Shown: positions 55,775 through 64,000 of the stretch, piece after piece
Layout: every line of letters starts with the position of its first letter
Numbering within the stretch: the first letter of the stretch is position 1
Assembly: GCA_020631405.1 (NCBI GenBank)
Contig: JAHDHH010000015.1
Location: 1 to 64,000 of the forward strand
Origin: Saprospiraceae bacterium
Lineage (GTDB): Bacteria; Bacteroidota; Bacteroidia; Chitinophagales; Saprospiraceae
Reading direction: 5' to 3'
DNA: 64,000 bases
Translations under genes and position numbers: made by a program
Notes under the pieces: model-generated
Databases searched by the model: none
Told to the model about the DNA's origin: nothing
What the model saw: only the letters and a program-made list of their open reading frames with translations

Positions 55775-58225
55775 CTACGATTCAGAAGTATTAGTATCAA
55801 TCAACTCTTTAGACCTCCCGTTTGCCTTGAAGGCCATATACAATCCTCCAAGTATTATCAAGCTAATCAACAATGAAGTAATCAATGAAATAGTCTCTCC
55901 TAAAGCATACGTCTGTGGTTCGAAACGCATCTCAATTTGATGACTACCTGCAGGGACTACTGCTGCTCGCAAAATATAGTTAGCTCTAAGGATAGGTGAT
56001 TCTTCGCCATCTATAAATAGCTTCCACCCTTTATTAGGCCCATACCATACTTCTGAGAACACTGCTAATTGTTGGCTAGATGACTGTGAGGTATAAGTCA
56101 ACTTGTCCGGGGCATATGAGGATAATGCAATACTACCCTCTTTATCAAAAGTCTTACTAGCAATACTTGACTCAAATTCTTGATGGATGATGGCCTCGCC
56201 TCTTGGGTCAAAGTCATTCAGAGCACTAATCTCCTCGTCAGCACTTCCTACTAGTTTCACAGCATTGACAAACCATGCATTACCAAGATTACTTGGATTG
56301 AGTCTGACTACTGGCTCTTGAGCATTGCCAGTCCCAATAATGTACTTGGTATTCAACATGTCTAAGACATTCTGATTATTCTTAGAAATATGGTAATCAA
56401 TAATATCTTGATACCGTTGCAGTTTCGCTGCATGGTAACCTCCAACAGTCTTGTGGAAGTATGAAGATTGCGAACTATTAAAGGTATTGATACTCAAGTC
56501 TAGGACTCTGTAATGTGGGTCAGCATCAGATAAGATTTGCTGATCAACTGCTCTTGGAGTAAAGTATTGATTGTAAACCCTTTCTGAAACAAAAGAATCA
56601 CTATTTAAGTAGTTGATATTGACTAGCATGATATCAACAAATGACGATAACCCAATGCCAATTATCATAGCTAATGCTGGTAATTTGCCTTTCAAATACG
56701 CAAATATTAATCCAATAGCAATTGCCATAAATGCAAAACTTCTCAACCCACTAGACCTGAGCATAGCAGCCCTGTGCTCTTCTAACAAGAGTGTGTCTAA
56801 GCCCATTTGCTGGTATCGAGTATCAGCTGCACTTGAGAAATCAAAGATCCCAGGACCTATTAAGCCAAGTAATAAACTTAGTCCTGCAAGGATACCACCT
56901 GATATAGCTAATGGCTTAATAAACTTAGTCTTGTCCTGTGCTGATACAATCTTATTGATTGCAAGACCTGACAATATTGGAATGATCAAACTCGTAATCG
57001 AAAGGACAGAGTTTGGTGTTCTAAACTTATTGAAATAGGGAAAGAAGTCAAATAGAATTCTATTGAATAATTCAAAATTCTTACCTAAGGAGATCAACAT
57101 AGTAAATACTACTGCTCCTACTGCCCACCATTTGATATTACCAGGATAAATCATTGCTCCAAACAGAAACAACAAGAAGATAATACTACCAAAATAGATT
57201 GGCCCACTAGTAAATGGTAATGCTCCCCAATAGGTATTCATAGGAATCCCTTTACCGACGCTGACACCACGCTTCTTTAAAGCTTTGCCAAAGTCAGAAT
57301 TACCCTTAATCGTTTCAGAGCTACTTCCTCCCACAGCCATTGGTATAAAACTAGCTAGCAAATCCTTGCCCCCATTTGACCATTGCATAGCATAGTCCCA
57401 AGCTAGACCATCAACGCCAGAACTACTTGACTTGTCAACGTCTTTTGTCAAAATTGGCTCACCTCTCATCGTATCTTTAGCATATTCATAGGTAGTCATT
57501 AGCTTGGACGCAGAGGTGCCAAGGGCTAACCCAAATCCAAGAGCCAATAAGCCTGAATTAATAGCAAAGGCCTTAAGTGTACCTCCCTTCACATCTTCTA
57601 CCAATTGCATAATGACAAAGATTAACAAACACAAAGCCAGGTAGTATGTCATTTGATAGTGATTAGCAGCTAAATGCATGATCATCCCAAGACAAAACAA
57701 GGAAAATCCTAAATACCGCCTACTTTTATAAGTCAGCAGAGTCCCGGCTATAACTAGAGGCGCAGCCATGAGTGCAATAACCTTGGTAATATGGCCAGCT
57801 TCGTAAAGCACCAAGTTATTAGTCGCAAAAGCAGTAGAAAAACTAAAAAACAAGGCTAACCAAGGGTTGACACCAAGTACTAACAATAAAATATATGTAG
57901 AAAACAATCCTAACAAAAACATGCCTATTGGCTTTTCAAAACCAAGAGTCATGACTTTTTTAAAGTATCTGCCGGCATTGTACTTTTGCTGAGCATAGAT
58001 TTGATAAGCTGGCATCCCACCAAACATGGAGTTGGTCCAAAGTGAACTCTCACCTGTCTCCTGCTTATGAGCCTTGATTTCTTGCACCATTCCTTCATAA
58101 GAGATATAATCTCCTTGCTGTACCTTCTTGTTCTCAAATTGTGGAAAGAAGTATAGACAAGTCACAAGCACGAATGTCAAGATTGCCACAAGATGTGGGA
58201 TGGTATTTTTCCAATTGATTTGCAT
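55775..58225 (-). CDS. YfhO-family membrane protein
   Basis: 816 residues with 12-13 transmembrane helices and a large periplasmic C-terminal domain. The opening (IPHLVAILTFVLVTCLYFFP), YISYEGMVQEIKAHK, SLWTNSMFGGMPAYQ and the VFSEVWYGPNKGWKLFIDG segment match the YfhO family of GT-C-like proteins in Bacteroidota. A role in glycosylating surface polymers is likely and fits the flippase next to it. No activity is proven for the Bacteroidota members that I know of. Confidence 0.87.
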   Translation of the reverse strand: MQINWKNTIPHLVAILTFVLVTCLYFFPQFENKKVQQGDYISYEGMVQEIKAHKQETGESSLWTNSMFGGMPAYQIYAQQKYNAGRYFKKVMTLGFEKPIGMFLLGLFSTYILLLVLGVNPWLALFFSFSTAFATNNLVLYEAGHITKVIALMAAPLVIAGTLLTYKSRRYLGFSLFCLGMIMHLAANHYQMTYYLALCLLIFVIMQLVEDVKGGTLKAFAINSGLLALGFGLALGTSASKLMTTYEYAKDTMRGEPILTKDVDKSSSSGVDGLAWDYAMQWSNGGKDLLASFIPMAVGGSSSETIKGNSDFGKALKKRGVSVGKGIPMNTYWGALPFTSGPIYFGSIIFLLFLFGAMIYPGNIKWWAVGAVVFTMLISLGKNFELFNRILFDFFPYFNKFRTPNSVLSITSLIIPILSGLAINKIVSAQDKTKFIKPLAISGGILAGLSLLLGLIGPGIFDFSSAADTRYQQMGLDTLLLEEHRAAMLRSSGLRSFAFMAIAIGLIFAYLKGKLPALAMIIGIGLSSFVDIMLVNINYLNSDSFVSERVYNQYFTPRAVDQQILSDADPHYRVLDLSINTFNSSQSSYFHKTVGGYHAAKLQRYQDIIDYHISKNNQNVLDMLNTKYIIGTGNAQEPVVRLNPSNLGNAWFVNAVKLVGSADEEISALNDFDPRGEAIIHQEFESSIASKTFDKEGSIALSSYAPDKLTYTSQSSSQQLAVFSEVWYGPNKGWKLFIDGEESPILRANYILRAAVVPAGSHQIEMRFEPQTYALGETISLITSLLISLIILGGLYMAFKANGRSKELIDTNTSES

Positions 58226-58347
58226 CTACTATTGATTTTGCTTCAAATATCGAAGATACCGCTTTTCTATAATTAGAAAATGTAATATGAATTATTTCAA
58301 TTAGATAGTAATGCCTACATTTATCATCTCTTAACTTAGATAGCTCA

Positions 58348-58935
58348 ATGTTTTTAGAACCTGGATTTCGTGGACAGAGAAGTGGATGGATAGAAGTCAT
58401 CTGTGGCTCAATGTTTTCTGGTAAGACAGAAGAGCTAATTAGACGGCTCAAACGAGCTAGAATTGCTAATCAAAAGGTACAAATCTTCAAGCCAAAGACT
58501 GATGTAAGATATTCAGAAGAAGATGTTGTGAGTCATGATTCTAATGCTGTGGCCTCCCTACCAATTGAAAGCAGTACAGAAATGCTTAATCACATTCAAG
58601 ATGTCAAAGTAGTAGGTGTGGACGAAGCCCAGTTTTTTGATGATAAACTTGCTCAAGTCTGTGAAAAACTAGCTATAAAAGGGATCAGGGTAATTGTAGC
58701 AGGTCTTGACATGGACTTTAGAGGCAAGCCTTTTGGACCGATGCCAAGTATCCTAGCTGTGGCAGAATATGTTACTAAAGTGCATGCGATTTGTCCCCAT
58801 TGTGGGTCTCTAGCTACACATTCCTACCGATTATCTAACGAGCACGAAACTGTAGTCCTAGGTGAAAAGGACATTTACGAACCAAGATGTAGAATTTGCT
58901 ACAGCATGGGCAATATTCTTGACTTAAGAATGTAG
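58348..58935 (+). CDS. tdk: Thymidine kinase
   Basis: 195 residues, type II thymidine kinase. P-loop [10 protein letters not shown] (20-29), DEAQFF motif with catalytic Glu (about 91-96), lasso segment and a structural zinc site (CPHC, CRIC). Salvages thymidine to dTMP and so complements thyA in the same window. Confidence 0.96.
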   Translation: MFLEPGFRGQRSGWIEVICGSMFSGKTEELIRRLKRARIANQKVQIFKPKTDVRYSEEDVVSHDSNAVASLPIESSTEMLNHIQDVKVVGVDEAQFFDDKLAQVCEKLAIKGIRVIVAGLDMDFRGKPFGPMPSILAVAEYVTKVHAICPHCGSLATHSYRLSNEHETVVLGEKDIYEPRCRICYSMGNILDLRM

Positions 58936-58946
58936 AAATACCAGTA

Positions 58947-59432
58947 TTAGTGGCACTTGAAGTAATCGAAAGGCTCCTTACAGTCTTGACATTGAAAGAG
59001 TGCCTTGCATGCTGTAGAGCCGAATGATGAAACAAGTCTAGTATTTGTCGACTCGCATTGTGGGCAAGGAATAATACGTTGGTCTCCATAGAGTGCTACC
59101 TTATCAGCGGAATGTCCCACAGGTGGAGCTATTCCATACTTTTTGAGCTTGAGTCTACCCTCTTCGGTAATGAGATCACTACTCCAAGGTGGATCTATGA
59201 CTCTATTGATTTTGATGAATGGATATCCGTTATCCTCTAGTATTGATTTAATATTGAGCTCTATCTCATCTAATGCCGGGCAGCCAGAATAAGTCGGCAT
59301 GACATCCACTTCGTAAGAATCTCCTAATGGAGCAATCCGATGAATTATGCCCAAATCCACAACAGAGAGTACTGGCACCTCCGGATCTAAAACTGTTGCT
59401 AGAATCTTCTTAATGGCTCTGATCTCATCCAT
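58947..59432 (-). CDS. paaD: Phenylacetyl-CoA epoxidase assembly subunit PaaD
   Basis: 161 residues. MIP18-like N-terminal domain (LDPEVPVLSVVDLGI, PTYSGCPALDEIE) plus the C-terminal zinc-type cysteine motifs CPQCESTNTR and CQDC of PaaD. It is thought to help metal-centre assembly of the epoxidase. Last gene of the paa set; starts three bases after paaC. Confidence 0.93.
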   Translation of the reverse strand: MDEIRAIKKILATVLDPEVPVLSVVDLGIIHRIAPLGDSYEVDVMPTYSGCPALDEIELNIKSILEDNGYPFIKINRVIDPPWSSDLITEEGRLKLKKYGIAPPVGHSADKVALYGDQRIIPCPQCESTNTRLVSSFGSTACKALFQCQDCKEPFDYFKCH

Positions 59433-59435
59433 ATG

Positions 59436-60188
59436 CTACCATTCTGAATTGGGGTATGCCCTTTGCATGTACTGCAACTCTGATAAAATGAAGCCCATAT
59501 GTTCGGAATGCCGACCATCCTTACCTCCAGAAACATGGTACTTAGGTGCTTCCCAAGATAGTGTAGCTTCTGCAAAGTCAGCTTGTAATGTTGTATGGAA
59601 TTGATCAACGTACTTTGACATATCAACTCCAACTCCATCGGCTATTGCGGCTGTATCGACTTGAGACGGGATAAATAATTCCTGAATATATGGCTTGAGA
59701 AAGTCCAACGATGCTTGTGTCTTATCATGACTTTCTTGTGTACCATCGCCCAGCCTCATTAACCAAGCCCTACTAAACCTCACATGGTAGGCATTTTCCT
59801 TAATTGTCTTATTAGCAAATGCTCTTAATTCATCACTTGAGGAGGACTGACTAAGTGCTTTTAAGAATAATGTATAATACGTATCAAACAAATATTGCCT
59901 GACGATCACTTGGCTAAAGTCTTCATTTTGTTGTTCGACTAATAAGCAGTTAACATATTCACCTTCAGAACGTAGCATAGCTATTTCGTCTTCAGTACTT
60001 CCAGATAGACTGGCTGCATATTGAAATAACATCCTAGACTGACCCAATAAGTCAAGGGCAATATTTGATATAGCTAAATCTATCTCTGTATCTGCACAGT
60101 GTCCACAAAGCTCAGTGAGTCTGTGACCCAATATCAGACTGTTGTCAGCAATCTGAAGCGTATATCTATATGCTATTGATTTACTCAT
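59436..60188 (-). CDS. paaC: Phenylacetyl-CoA epoxidase structural subunit PaaC
   Basis: 250 residues, ferritin-like helical fold, the structural partner of PaaA in the diiron epoxidase. Segments SLILGHRLTELCGHC, ALDLLGQSRMLFQYAA and NAYHVRFSRAWLMRLGDGT are typical. The metal-ligand pattern is incomplete, as expected for PaaC. Starts three bases after paaB. Confidence 0.94.
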   Translation of the reverse strand: MSKSIAYRYTLQIADNSLILGHRLTELCGHCADTEIDLAISNIALDLLGQSRMLFQYAASLSGSTEDEIAMLRSEGEYVNCLLVEQQNEDFSQVIVRQYLFDTYYTLFLKALSQSSSSDELRAFANKTIKENAYHVRFSRAWLMRLGDGTQESHDKTQASLDFLKPYIQELFIPSQVDTAAIADGVGVDMSKYVDQFHTTLQADFAEATLSWEAPKYHVSGGKDGRHSEHMGFILSELQYMQRAYPNSEW

Positions 60189-60191
60189 AGT

Positions 60192-60476
60192 CTACATGTG
60201 TTTTAGCTCATCAGGTAATTCATAAAATGTTGGGTGCCGATAGATTTTATCTTCTGCAGGATCAAAAAACGAGGTATTTTCCTCTGGGTTAGAAGCGATA
60301 ATACTATTTGACTGGACTACCCAAATACTGACACCTTCCTGCCTCCTAGTATAGACATCTCGAGCATTCTCTAATGCCATTTCGCTATCTGCAGCATGAA
60401 GACTACCCACATGTTGGTGATGCAGTCCCGCCTTACTCCTAATGAAGACTTCCCATAATGGCCATTCTTTGTTCAT
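60192..60476 (-). CDS. paaB: Phenylacetyl-CoA epoxidase subunit PaaB
   Basis: 94 residues, the small bridging subunit of the PaaABCE epoxidase. WPLWEVFIRSKAGLHHQHVGSLHAADSEMAL is the family's N-terminal block, split here between residues 5 and 35; VYTRREGxSIWVV-like segment follows. One base separates it from the paaA stop. Confidence 0.95.
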   Translation of the reverse strand: MNKEWPLWEVFIRSKAGLHHQHVGSLHAADSEMALENARDVYTRRQEGVSIWVVQSNSIIASNPEENTSFFDPAEDKIYRHPTFYELPDELKHM

Positions 60477-60477
60477 A

Positions 60478-61434
60478 CTAAGCTACTTTTGAAATATCGC
60501 GTTGTTGTTTCTTTTCTGCATAAGCTATGGCTGCATCTCTGACCCACTTTCCATTGGTAATATAGGCGGCTCGTCGAGCCTTCAATCTATCTCGATTACA
60601 TATGCCATTGCCTTTGACTACTTGCCAAAATTCATCCCAATCTATAGCTCCAAAATCATAATGCCCCTTTTCTTCATTCCAACTTAAATCTGGATCTGGA
60701 ATAGTAATACCTAATATTTTTGCTTGATCTACTGTAGCATCTACAAATTGTTGTCTAAGCGTATCGTTGGACTTTCTCTTGATTTTCCATATCATGGATT
60801 GTTCGCTATGTTGCGATTCTGCATCACTAGGTCCAAACATCATCAGCGATGGCCACCACCACCTGTTCAAGGCATCTTGAGCCATGGCTTTTTGCTCAGC
60901 TGTACCATTGCATAATGACATCATAATATCGAAGCCCTGTCTTTGATGAAAGCTTTCTTCCTTACATATTCTAACCATTGCCCTCGCATATGGTCCGTAT
61001 GATGTCCTAGTTAACATAACTTGATTAAGTATAGCAGCACCATCTACTAGCCAACCAACTGCGCCAATGTCAGCCCATGTAATTGTTGGATAATTGAATA
61101 TACTACTGTACTTAGCCTTTCCTTCATTTAACGCATCCATCATTTGACCCCTTGTAGTACCAAGAGTCTCTGCGGCACTATACAAATAGAGCCCATGACC
61201 TGCCTCATCCTGCACCTTTGCAAGCAGACCTATCTTCCTACGAAGTGATGGTGCTCGAGTAATCCAATTACCTTCAGGAAGCATACCTACTATCTCAGAG
61301 TGAGCATGCTGGGAAATCTGTCTGACTAGGGTCTTTCTATAGGCATCTGGCATCCAGTCCTTAGCCTCAATTTTGATTTCTTGATCAATCTTGGCTTGAA
61401 ACAATGCTTCAAAGTTTTTTTCTTTTGCAGTCAT
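60478..61434 (-). CDS. paaA: Phenylacetyl-CoA epoxidase catalytic subunit PaaA
   Basis: 318 residues, diiron monooxygenase that makes the ring 1,2-epoxide of phenylacetyl-CoA. Diiron ligand motifs: QDEAGHG (ExxH, about 77-82) and [11 protein letters not shown] (ExxH, about 158-164); SHSE-like [17 protein letters not shown] precedes. Two bases lie between paaE and this gene. Confidence 0.96.
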   Translation of the reverse strand: MTAKEKNFEALFQAKIDQEIKIEAKDWMPDAYRKTLVRQISQHAHSEIVGMLPEGNWITRAPSLRRKIGLLAKVQDEAGHGLYLYSAAETLGTTRGQMMDALNEGKAKYSSIFNYPTITWADIGAVGWLVDGAAILNQVMLTRTSYGPYARAMVRICKEESFHQRQGFDIMMSLCNGTAEQKAMAQDALNRWWWPSLMMFGPSDAESQHSEQSMIWKIKRKSNDTLRQQFVDATVDQAKILGITIPDPDLSWNEEKGHYDFGAIDWDEFWQVVKGNGICNRDRLKARRAAYITNGKWVRDAAIAYAEKKQQRDISKVA

Positions 61435-61436
61435 AA

Positions 61437-62507
61437 TTACAGTGCTTTATCAAAGTTTACAACAAGTGCTTTTGTCTTGGCGAATGCCTGACATGTCAAT
61501 ATATAACCCTGGTCTATCTCTTCTTGTTCAAGTCCATAGGACAATTCCATATCTACACCTCCGCTATCAAGTTTAGCCTTACAAGTAGCACATACCCCAC
61601 CCTTGCAAGCATATGGGAGGTCTGTACCACTGTCTAGAGCAACATCTAGGATACAATCTTCTTCTGATATTTTAAGTTGATGATTCTTGCCATTATGGAT
61701 AATAGTCAGATCTATTGTTTTCTCAATATCACTGCTTTGTTTTCTGTTCCTTTTTCCGACAGGAGTAGATGAAGTGAAGAGTTCAAACTTGATTCTATTG
61801 CCATCCATTCCTTCTTGTTCCAAAGCTGCTTTGGTAGAATGAATCATTTGCTCTGGCCCGCAGATGTATGCTTTTGCTATTTGACTATAGTCAATAAGAG
61901 ACTTTCCTAACCTTGAAATTTTATCTGCATCAATGTGTCCATTAAACAAGTCTACGGCGCCTTGCTGTCGACTAAAGAAATAGTGTACTCTAAGTCTTGA
62001 CAGATATGTATTTTTCAATCCTTCAATGATGTCTTTGAAGATAATGTGCTTGATGTTTTTATTACCGTATAAGAGGATGACATCACTCTTTGGCTCTGAT
62101 TCTAATATGGAATCCAAGATTGATAATATTGGAGTAATACCGCTACCAGCGGCTATAAGTAGGTAAGAATTAGATTGTTCTGGGTCTGCTTCGAATGTGA
62201 AGTTACCCATAGGTTTCATACTCTCTAGCTTGTCTCCTACTTTAAGACCTTGATTTGCAAAAGTCGAAAACTTACCTCCTTCGACTTGCTTGACCGCAAC
62301 GGAAATACTCTTCGTATTCAAAGCACTTGAACAAATGGAGTAAGACCTTCTCACCTCTTCTCCATCAATGACTTGCTTGAATGTAAGGTATTGTCCCGGC
62401 TTAAAGGCGAATCTCTCACCTATCGATTGAGGAAGGTCAAACTCAAGAGAAACACAATCAGGTGTCTCTTTGACAATTTTAGATATAGTTAAGGTCTTAA
62501 ACATCAT
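61437..62507 (-). CDS. paaE: Phenylacetyl-CoA epoxidase reductase subunit PaaE
   Basis: 356 residues: FAD domain (RSYSICSS), NADPH domain ([19 protein letters not shown]) and a C-terminal plant-type 2Fe-2S ferredoxin ([15 protein letters not shown] plus a later Cys in LTCQAF). Passes electrons from NADPH to PaaA. It is the first gene of the set rather than the last as in the E. coli order. Two adjacent ATGs (62507 and 62504) are equally possible. Confidence 0.94.
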   Translation of the reverse strand: MMFKTLTISKIVKETPDCVSLEFDLPQSIGERFAFKPGQYLTFKQVIDGEEVRRSYSICSSALNTKSISVAVKQVEGGKFSTFANQGLKVGDKLESMKPMGNFTFEADPEQSNSYLLIAAGSGITPILSILDSILESEPKSDVILLYGNKNIKHIIFKDIIEGLKNTYLSRLRVHYFFSRQQGAVDLFNGHIDADKISRLGKSLIDYSQIAKAYICGPEQMIHSTKAALEQEGMDGNRIKFELFTSSTPVGKRNRKQSSDIEKTIDLTIIHNGKNHQLKISEEDCILDVALDSGTDLPYACKGGVCATCKAKLDSGGVDMELSYGLEQEEIDQGYILTCQAFAKTKALVVNFDKAL

Positions 62508-62578
62508 TATTCTTCAAAATTAAGTATAAAACACCAATATTATATCTGTGTTGCAAAAAGTATTCAATACTTTATTTC

Positions 62579-62612
62579 AAAAGAAAACGAAGTACCCAAA
62601 GGATACTCCGTT
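62579..62612 (-). terminator. Rho-independent terminator after the OmpA-TSP3 gene
   Basis: On the minus strand a 12-bp stem with two G-U pairs (62612-62601 with 62597-62586), three-base loop, then TTCTTTTG. It separates the OmpA gene from the paa set, so paaE probably has its own promoter in the 70 bases that follow. Confidence 0.78.
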
Positions 62613-62638
62613 TCACATTCTAAACCGTTTCTATTATA

Positions 62639-64000
62639 TTATCTAATTCTAGCATTAAACTGAACTCTTCTGTTCAATTCTCTACCAGCTGCTGTAGTAT
62701 TTTGTGAGATTGGCTGCGTTTCTCCATAACCGACATAAGACAATCTTGATGACGTTATGCCTTGTCTCAATAAGTAATCATAACAAGCTTTTGCTCTTTT
62801 CTCAGAGAGTGACTGATTGAGTGTTGCGCTACCTACATTATCGGTATGCCCTTCAATACTGATTGAGTAATTCGGATATCTATTCATAATATCTACCACC
62901 TGATTGAGTACTCTGTAAGACTCACTCTTTATTGAAGCCTTTCCTGTATCAAACTGGACAGCCCTCATTGCGATGTCCAATGTTTTTTGATCTTCAGATG
63001 ACAATCCGGGGCAACCATTATTATCTACAGAACCAAAGCTATTTGGACACTTATCTCTAGAATCATCAAGTCCATCTCCATCACTATCTGGACAACCATT
63101 GAATGTTCTTAATCCTGCAAGGGAAGGACACTTGTCACTAGAATCAGCAACTCCATCTCCATCTCTGTCTGGGCAACCACTAGCACTAGCGACACCAGCT
63201 ATATTAGGACATCTGTCTTCTGCATCTGCAATACCGTCACCATCCTTATCCATTAACTGTACCTCTGGACAACCTTTGTTAGCCGCTGTTCCTTTTGTAT
63301 CTGGACAATTGTCGATAGCATCAGGTATTCCATCTTCATCTCTATCTTGAGAAGGACAACCTTTATTTTCAACCGTACCTGCCATGTTAGGACATTCATC
63401 ATCATTGTCACTGATTCCATCTCCATCACTGTCAGGGCAACCATCGAAGGCTGCAAGTCCAGCATAATTTGGACATTTATCTTTATAGTCAGCAATTCCA
63501 TCGCCATCCTTATCTGGGCAGCCATTTAGTTCAATAGCTCCAGCCATATCAGGACATAAATCTATGTCATCCTCAAGACCATCACCATCTCTATCTCCGA
63601 TAGCTTTTTCTTTTGGCATTTTCTCAGTGTCACCTTTCTGGAGCCCATATATAAATCCAAGTCCATGGTGTAAGTTGTTCCTGTCCTCGGCAAGGCTTAC
63701 TCTATATTCTGACTGCCAAACAAGTCTAGCTGTAGGTGCAATGGTAAACTGCAGTCCAACCCCTACAGGTACTTGGACATTGATATCACCACCTTCCTCA
63801 TATACTCCACCAACTCCACCAACTACAAATGGTGTTACAATAGCTTCTTCTTTTTGAAATAGATACTGCAATTGGGCATCCAGACCATACACTGTCTTGT
63901 GTAGGCAATTTATGTCGGCTTCGTGATGTGTGACAACACCAGCCTTAAAAGGGACATAAAGATTAAAGTTAGTATTAATCTGCTGCTGCCACCCTAGCTC
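62639..64000 (-). CDS. OmpA-family protein with thrombospondin type 3 repeats, 5'-partial
   Basis: 453 residues visible; the frame is open to the right edge, so the start and signal peptide are missing. Visible parts in order: end of a beta-barrel (about 1-115 here), seven calcium-binding TSP3 repeats, and a C-terminal OmpA peptidoglycan-binding domain (QFDTGKASIKSES, EGHTDNVG, LSEKRAK, GYGETQPISQN, GRELNRRVQF) with the Asp/Arg pair intact. A main structural outer-membrane protein of Bacteroidota type, linking outer membrane to wall. An internal GTG at 63892 is not the real start. Confidence 0.92.
   Translation of the reverse strand, partial: ELGWQQQINTNFNLYVPFKAGVVTHHEADINCLHKTVYGLDAQLQYLFQKEEAIVTPFVVGGVGGVYEEGGDINVQVPVGVGLQFTIAPTARLVWQSEYRVSLAEDRNNLHHGLGFIYGLQKGDTEKMPKEKAIGDRDGDGLEDDIDLCPDMAGAIELNGCPDKDGDGIADYKDKCPNYAGLAAFDGCPDSDGDGISDNDDECPNMAGTVENKGCPSQDRDEDGIPDAIDNCPDTKGTAANKGCPEVQLMDKDGDGIADAEDRCPNIAGVASASGCPDRDGDGVADSSDKCPSLAGLRTFNGCPDSDGDGLDDSRDKCPNSFGSVDNNGCPGLSSEDQKTLDIAMRAVQFDTGKASIKSESYRVLNQVVDIMNRYPNYSISIEGHTDNVGSATLNQSLSEKRAKACYDYLLRQGITSSRLSYVGYGETQPISQNTTAAGRELNRRVQFNARIR
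63008..63600 (-). repeat. Seven thrombospondin type 3 repeats
   Basis: Coding repeats of roughly 85-100 bases, each with D-x-D-G-D-G, then D-x-C-P and G-C-P. Boundaries are approximate. They bind calcium and form a stiff spacer between barrel and OmpA domain. Confidence 0.8.

Noticed and set aside
63099-63857. Plus-strand open frames rich in Ser and Pro opposite the TSP3 repeats
   Set aside because: They are produced by antisense reading of the repeated Asp/Gly codons and have no independent support.
63890-63892. GTG as the start of the OmpA-TSP3 gene
   Set aside because: The frame continues without a stop to the right edge and encodes further barrel-like sequence, so the true start lies outside the window.

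Overview
The window is 64 kb of AT-rich, densely coding chromosome from a Bacteroidota bacterium. It is probably an aerobic member of the Saprospiria or a related gliding marine lineage; that finer placement is a guess. Evidence for the phylum: a complete actABCDEF (alternative complex III) cluster followed by an aa3-type oxidase cluster, bacillithiol biosynthesis (bshC), a TonB receptor with a carboxypeptidase-like N-terminal domain, many small secreted beta-barrel proteins, and repeated promoter -7 boxes of the Bacteroidota form TAnnTTTG, three of them with a TTG 17-19 bp upstream. I see no tRNA or rRNA genes, CRISPR arrays, insertion sequences or phage genes, and no gene-free stretch longer than 300 bases.

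Layout. 1-7.9 kb (minus): a bacterial alpha-2-macroglobulin lipoprotein and penicillin-binding protein 1C, one base apart; the PBP1C gene runs off the left edge. 8-14.1 kb: folC-ubiX, a tandem pair of unknown secreted paralogues, a family 2 glycosyltransferase, ung, a DUF423 protein and a beta-barrel protein. 14.2-31.1 kb (minus): one respiratory gene train of fifteen genes, actA-actB-actC-actD-actE-actF-coxB-coxA-ctaB-coxC1-coxC2-coxD-Sco-like-DUF420-small CPMC protein. 31-44 kb: thyA, truA, a lone receiver domain, the fused mutase icmF with a hotdog thioesterase, a TPP-riboswitch-controlled TonB receptor with a cysteine-cluster protein, kdsB, a LysM protein and a cystathionine beta-synthase-like enzyme. 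44-58.9 kb: rimO, a DUF975 protein, an oligopeptide-type permease, bshC, accD, purL, a TlpA-like lipoprotein, a double Kazal lipoprotein, a flippase, a YfhO-type protein and thymidine kinase. 58.9-62.5 kb (minus): phenylacetyl-CoA epoxidase genes in the order paaE-A-B-C-D. 62.6-64 kb (minus): an OmpA protein with thrombospondin type 3 repeats, cut by the right edge.

The most unusual part is the respiratory train. Its products should form the quinol-oxidising alternative complex III and the cytochrome oxidase it feeds, known in relatives to associate as a supercomplex. Several subunits carry extra parts: CoxB ends in a complete OmpA-type peptidoglycan-binding domain in place of the cytochrome c domain of caa3 oxidases; ActC ends in a helix-hairpin-helix domain; ActA has an extra N-terminal haem domain (six CxxCH in all); ActE, ActF, CoxA and one CoxC have histidine-rich segments; and the Sco-like protein has lost every cysteine. 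Together these suggest a respiratory supercomplex tethered to the cell wall with an altered copper-loading route. That reading is inference; the fusions themselves are directly visible in uninterrupted frames.

A second theme is protease defence: the alpha-2-macroglobulin and the Kazal lipoprotein are both predicted lipid-anchored envelope inhibitors.
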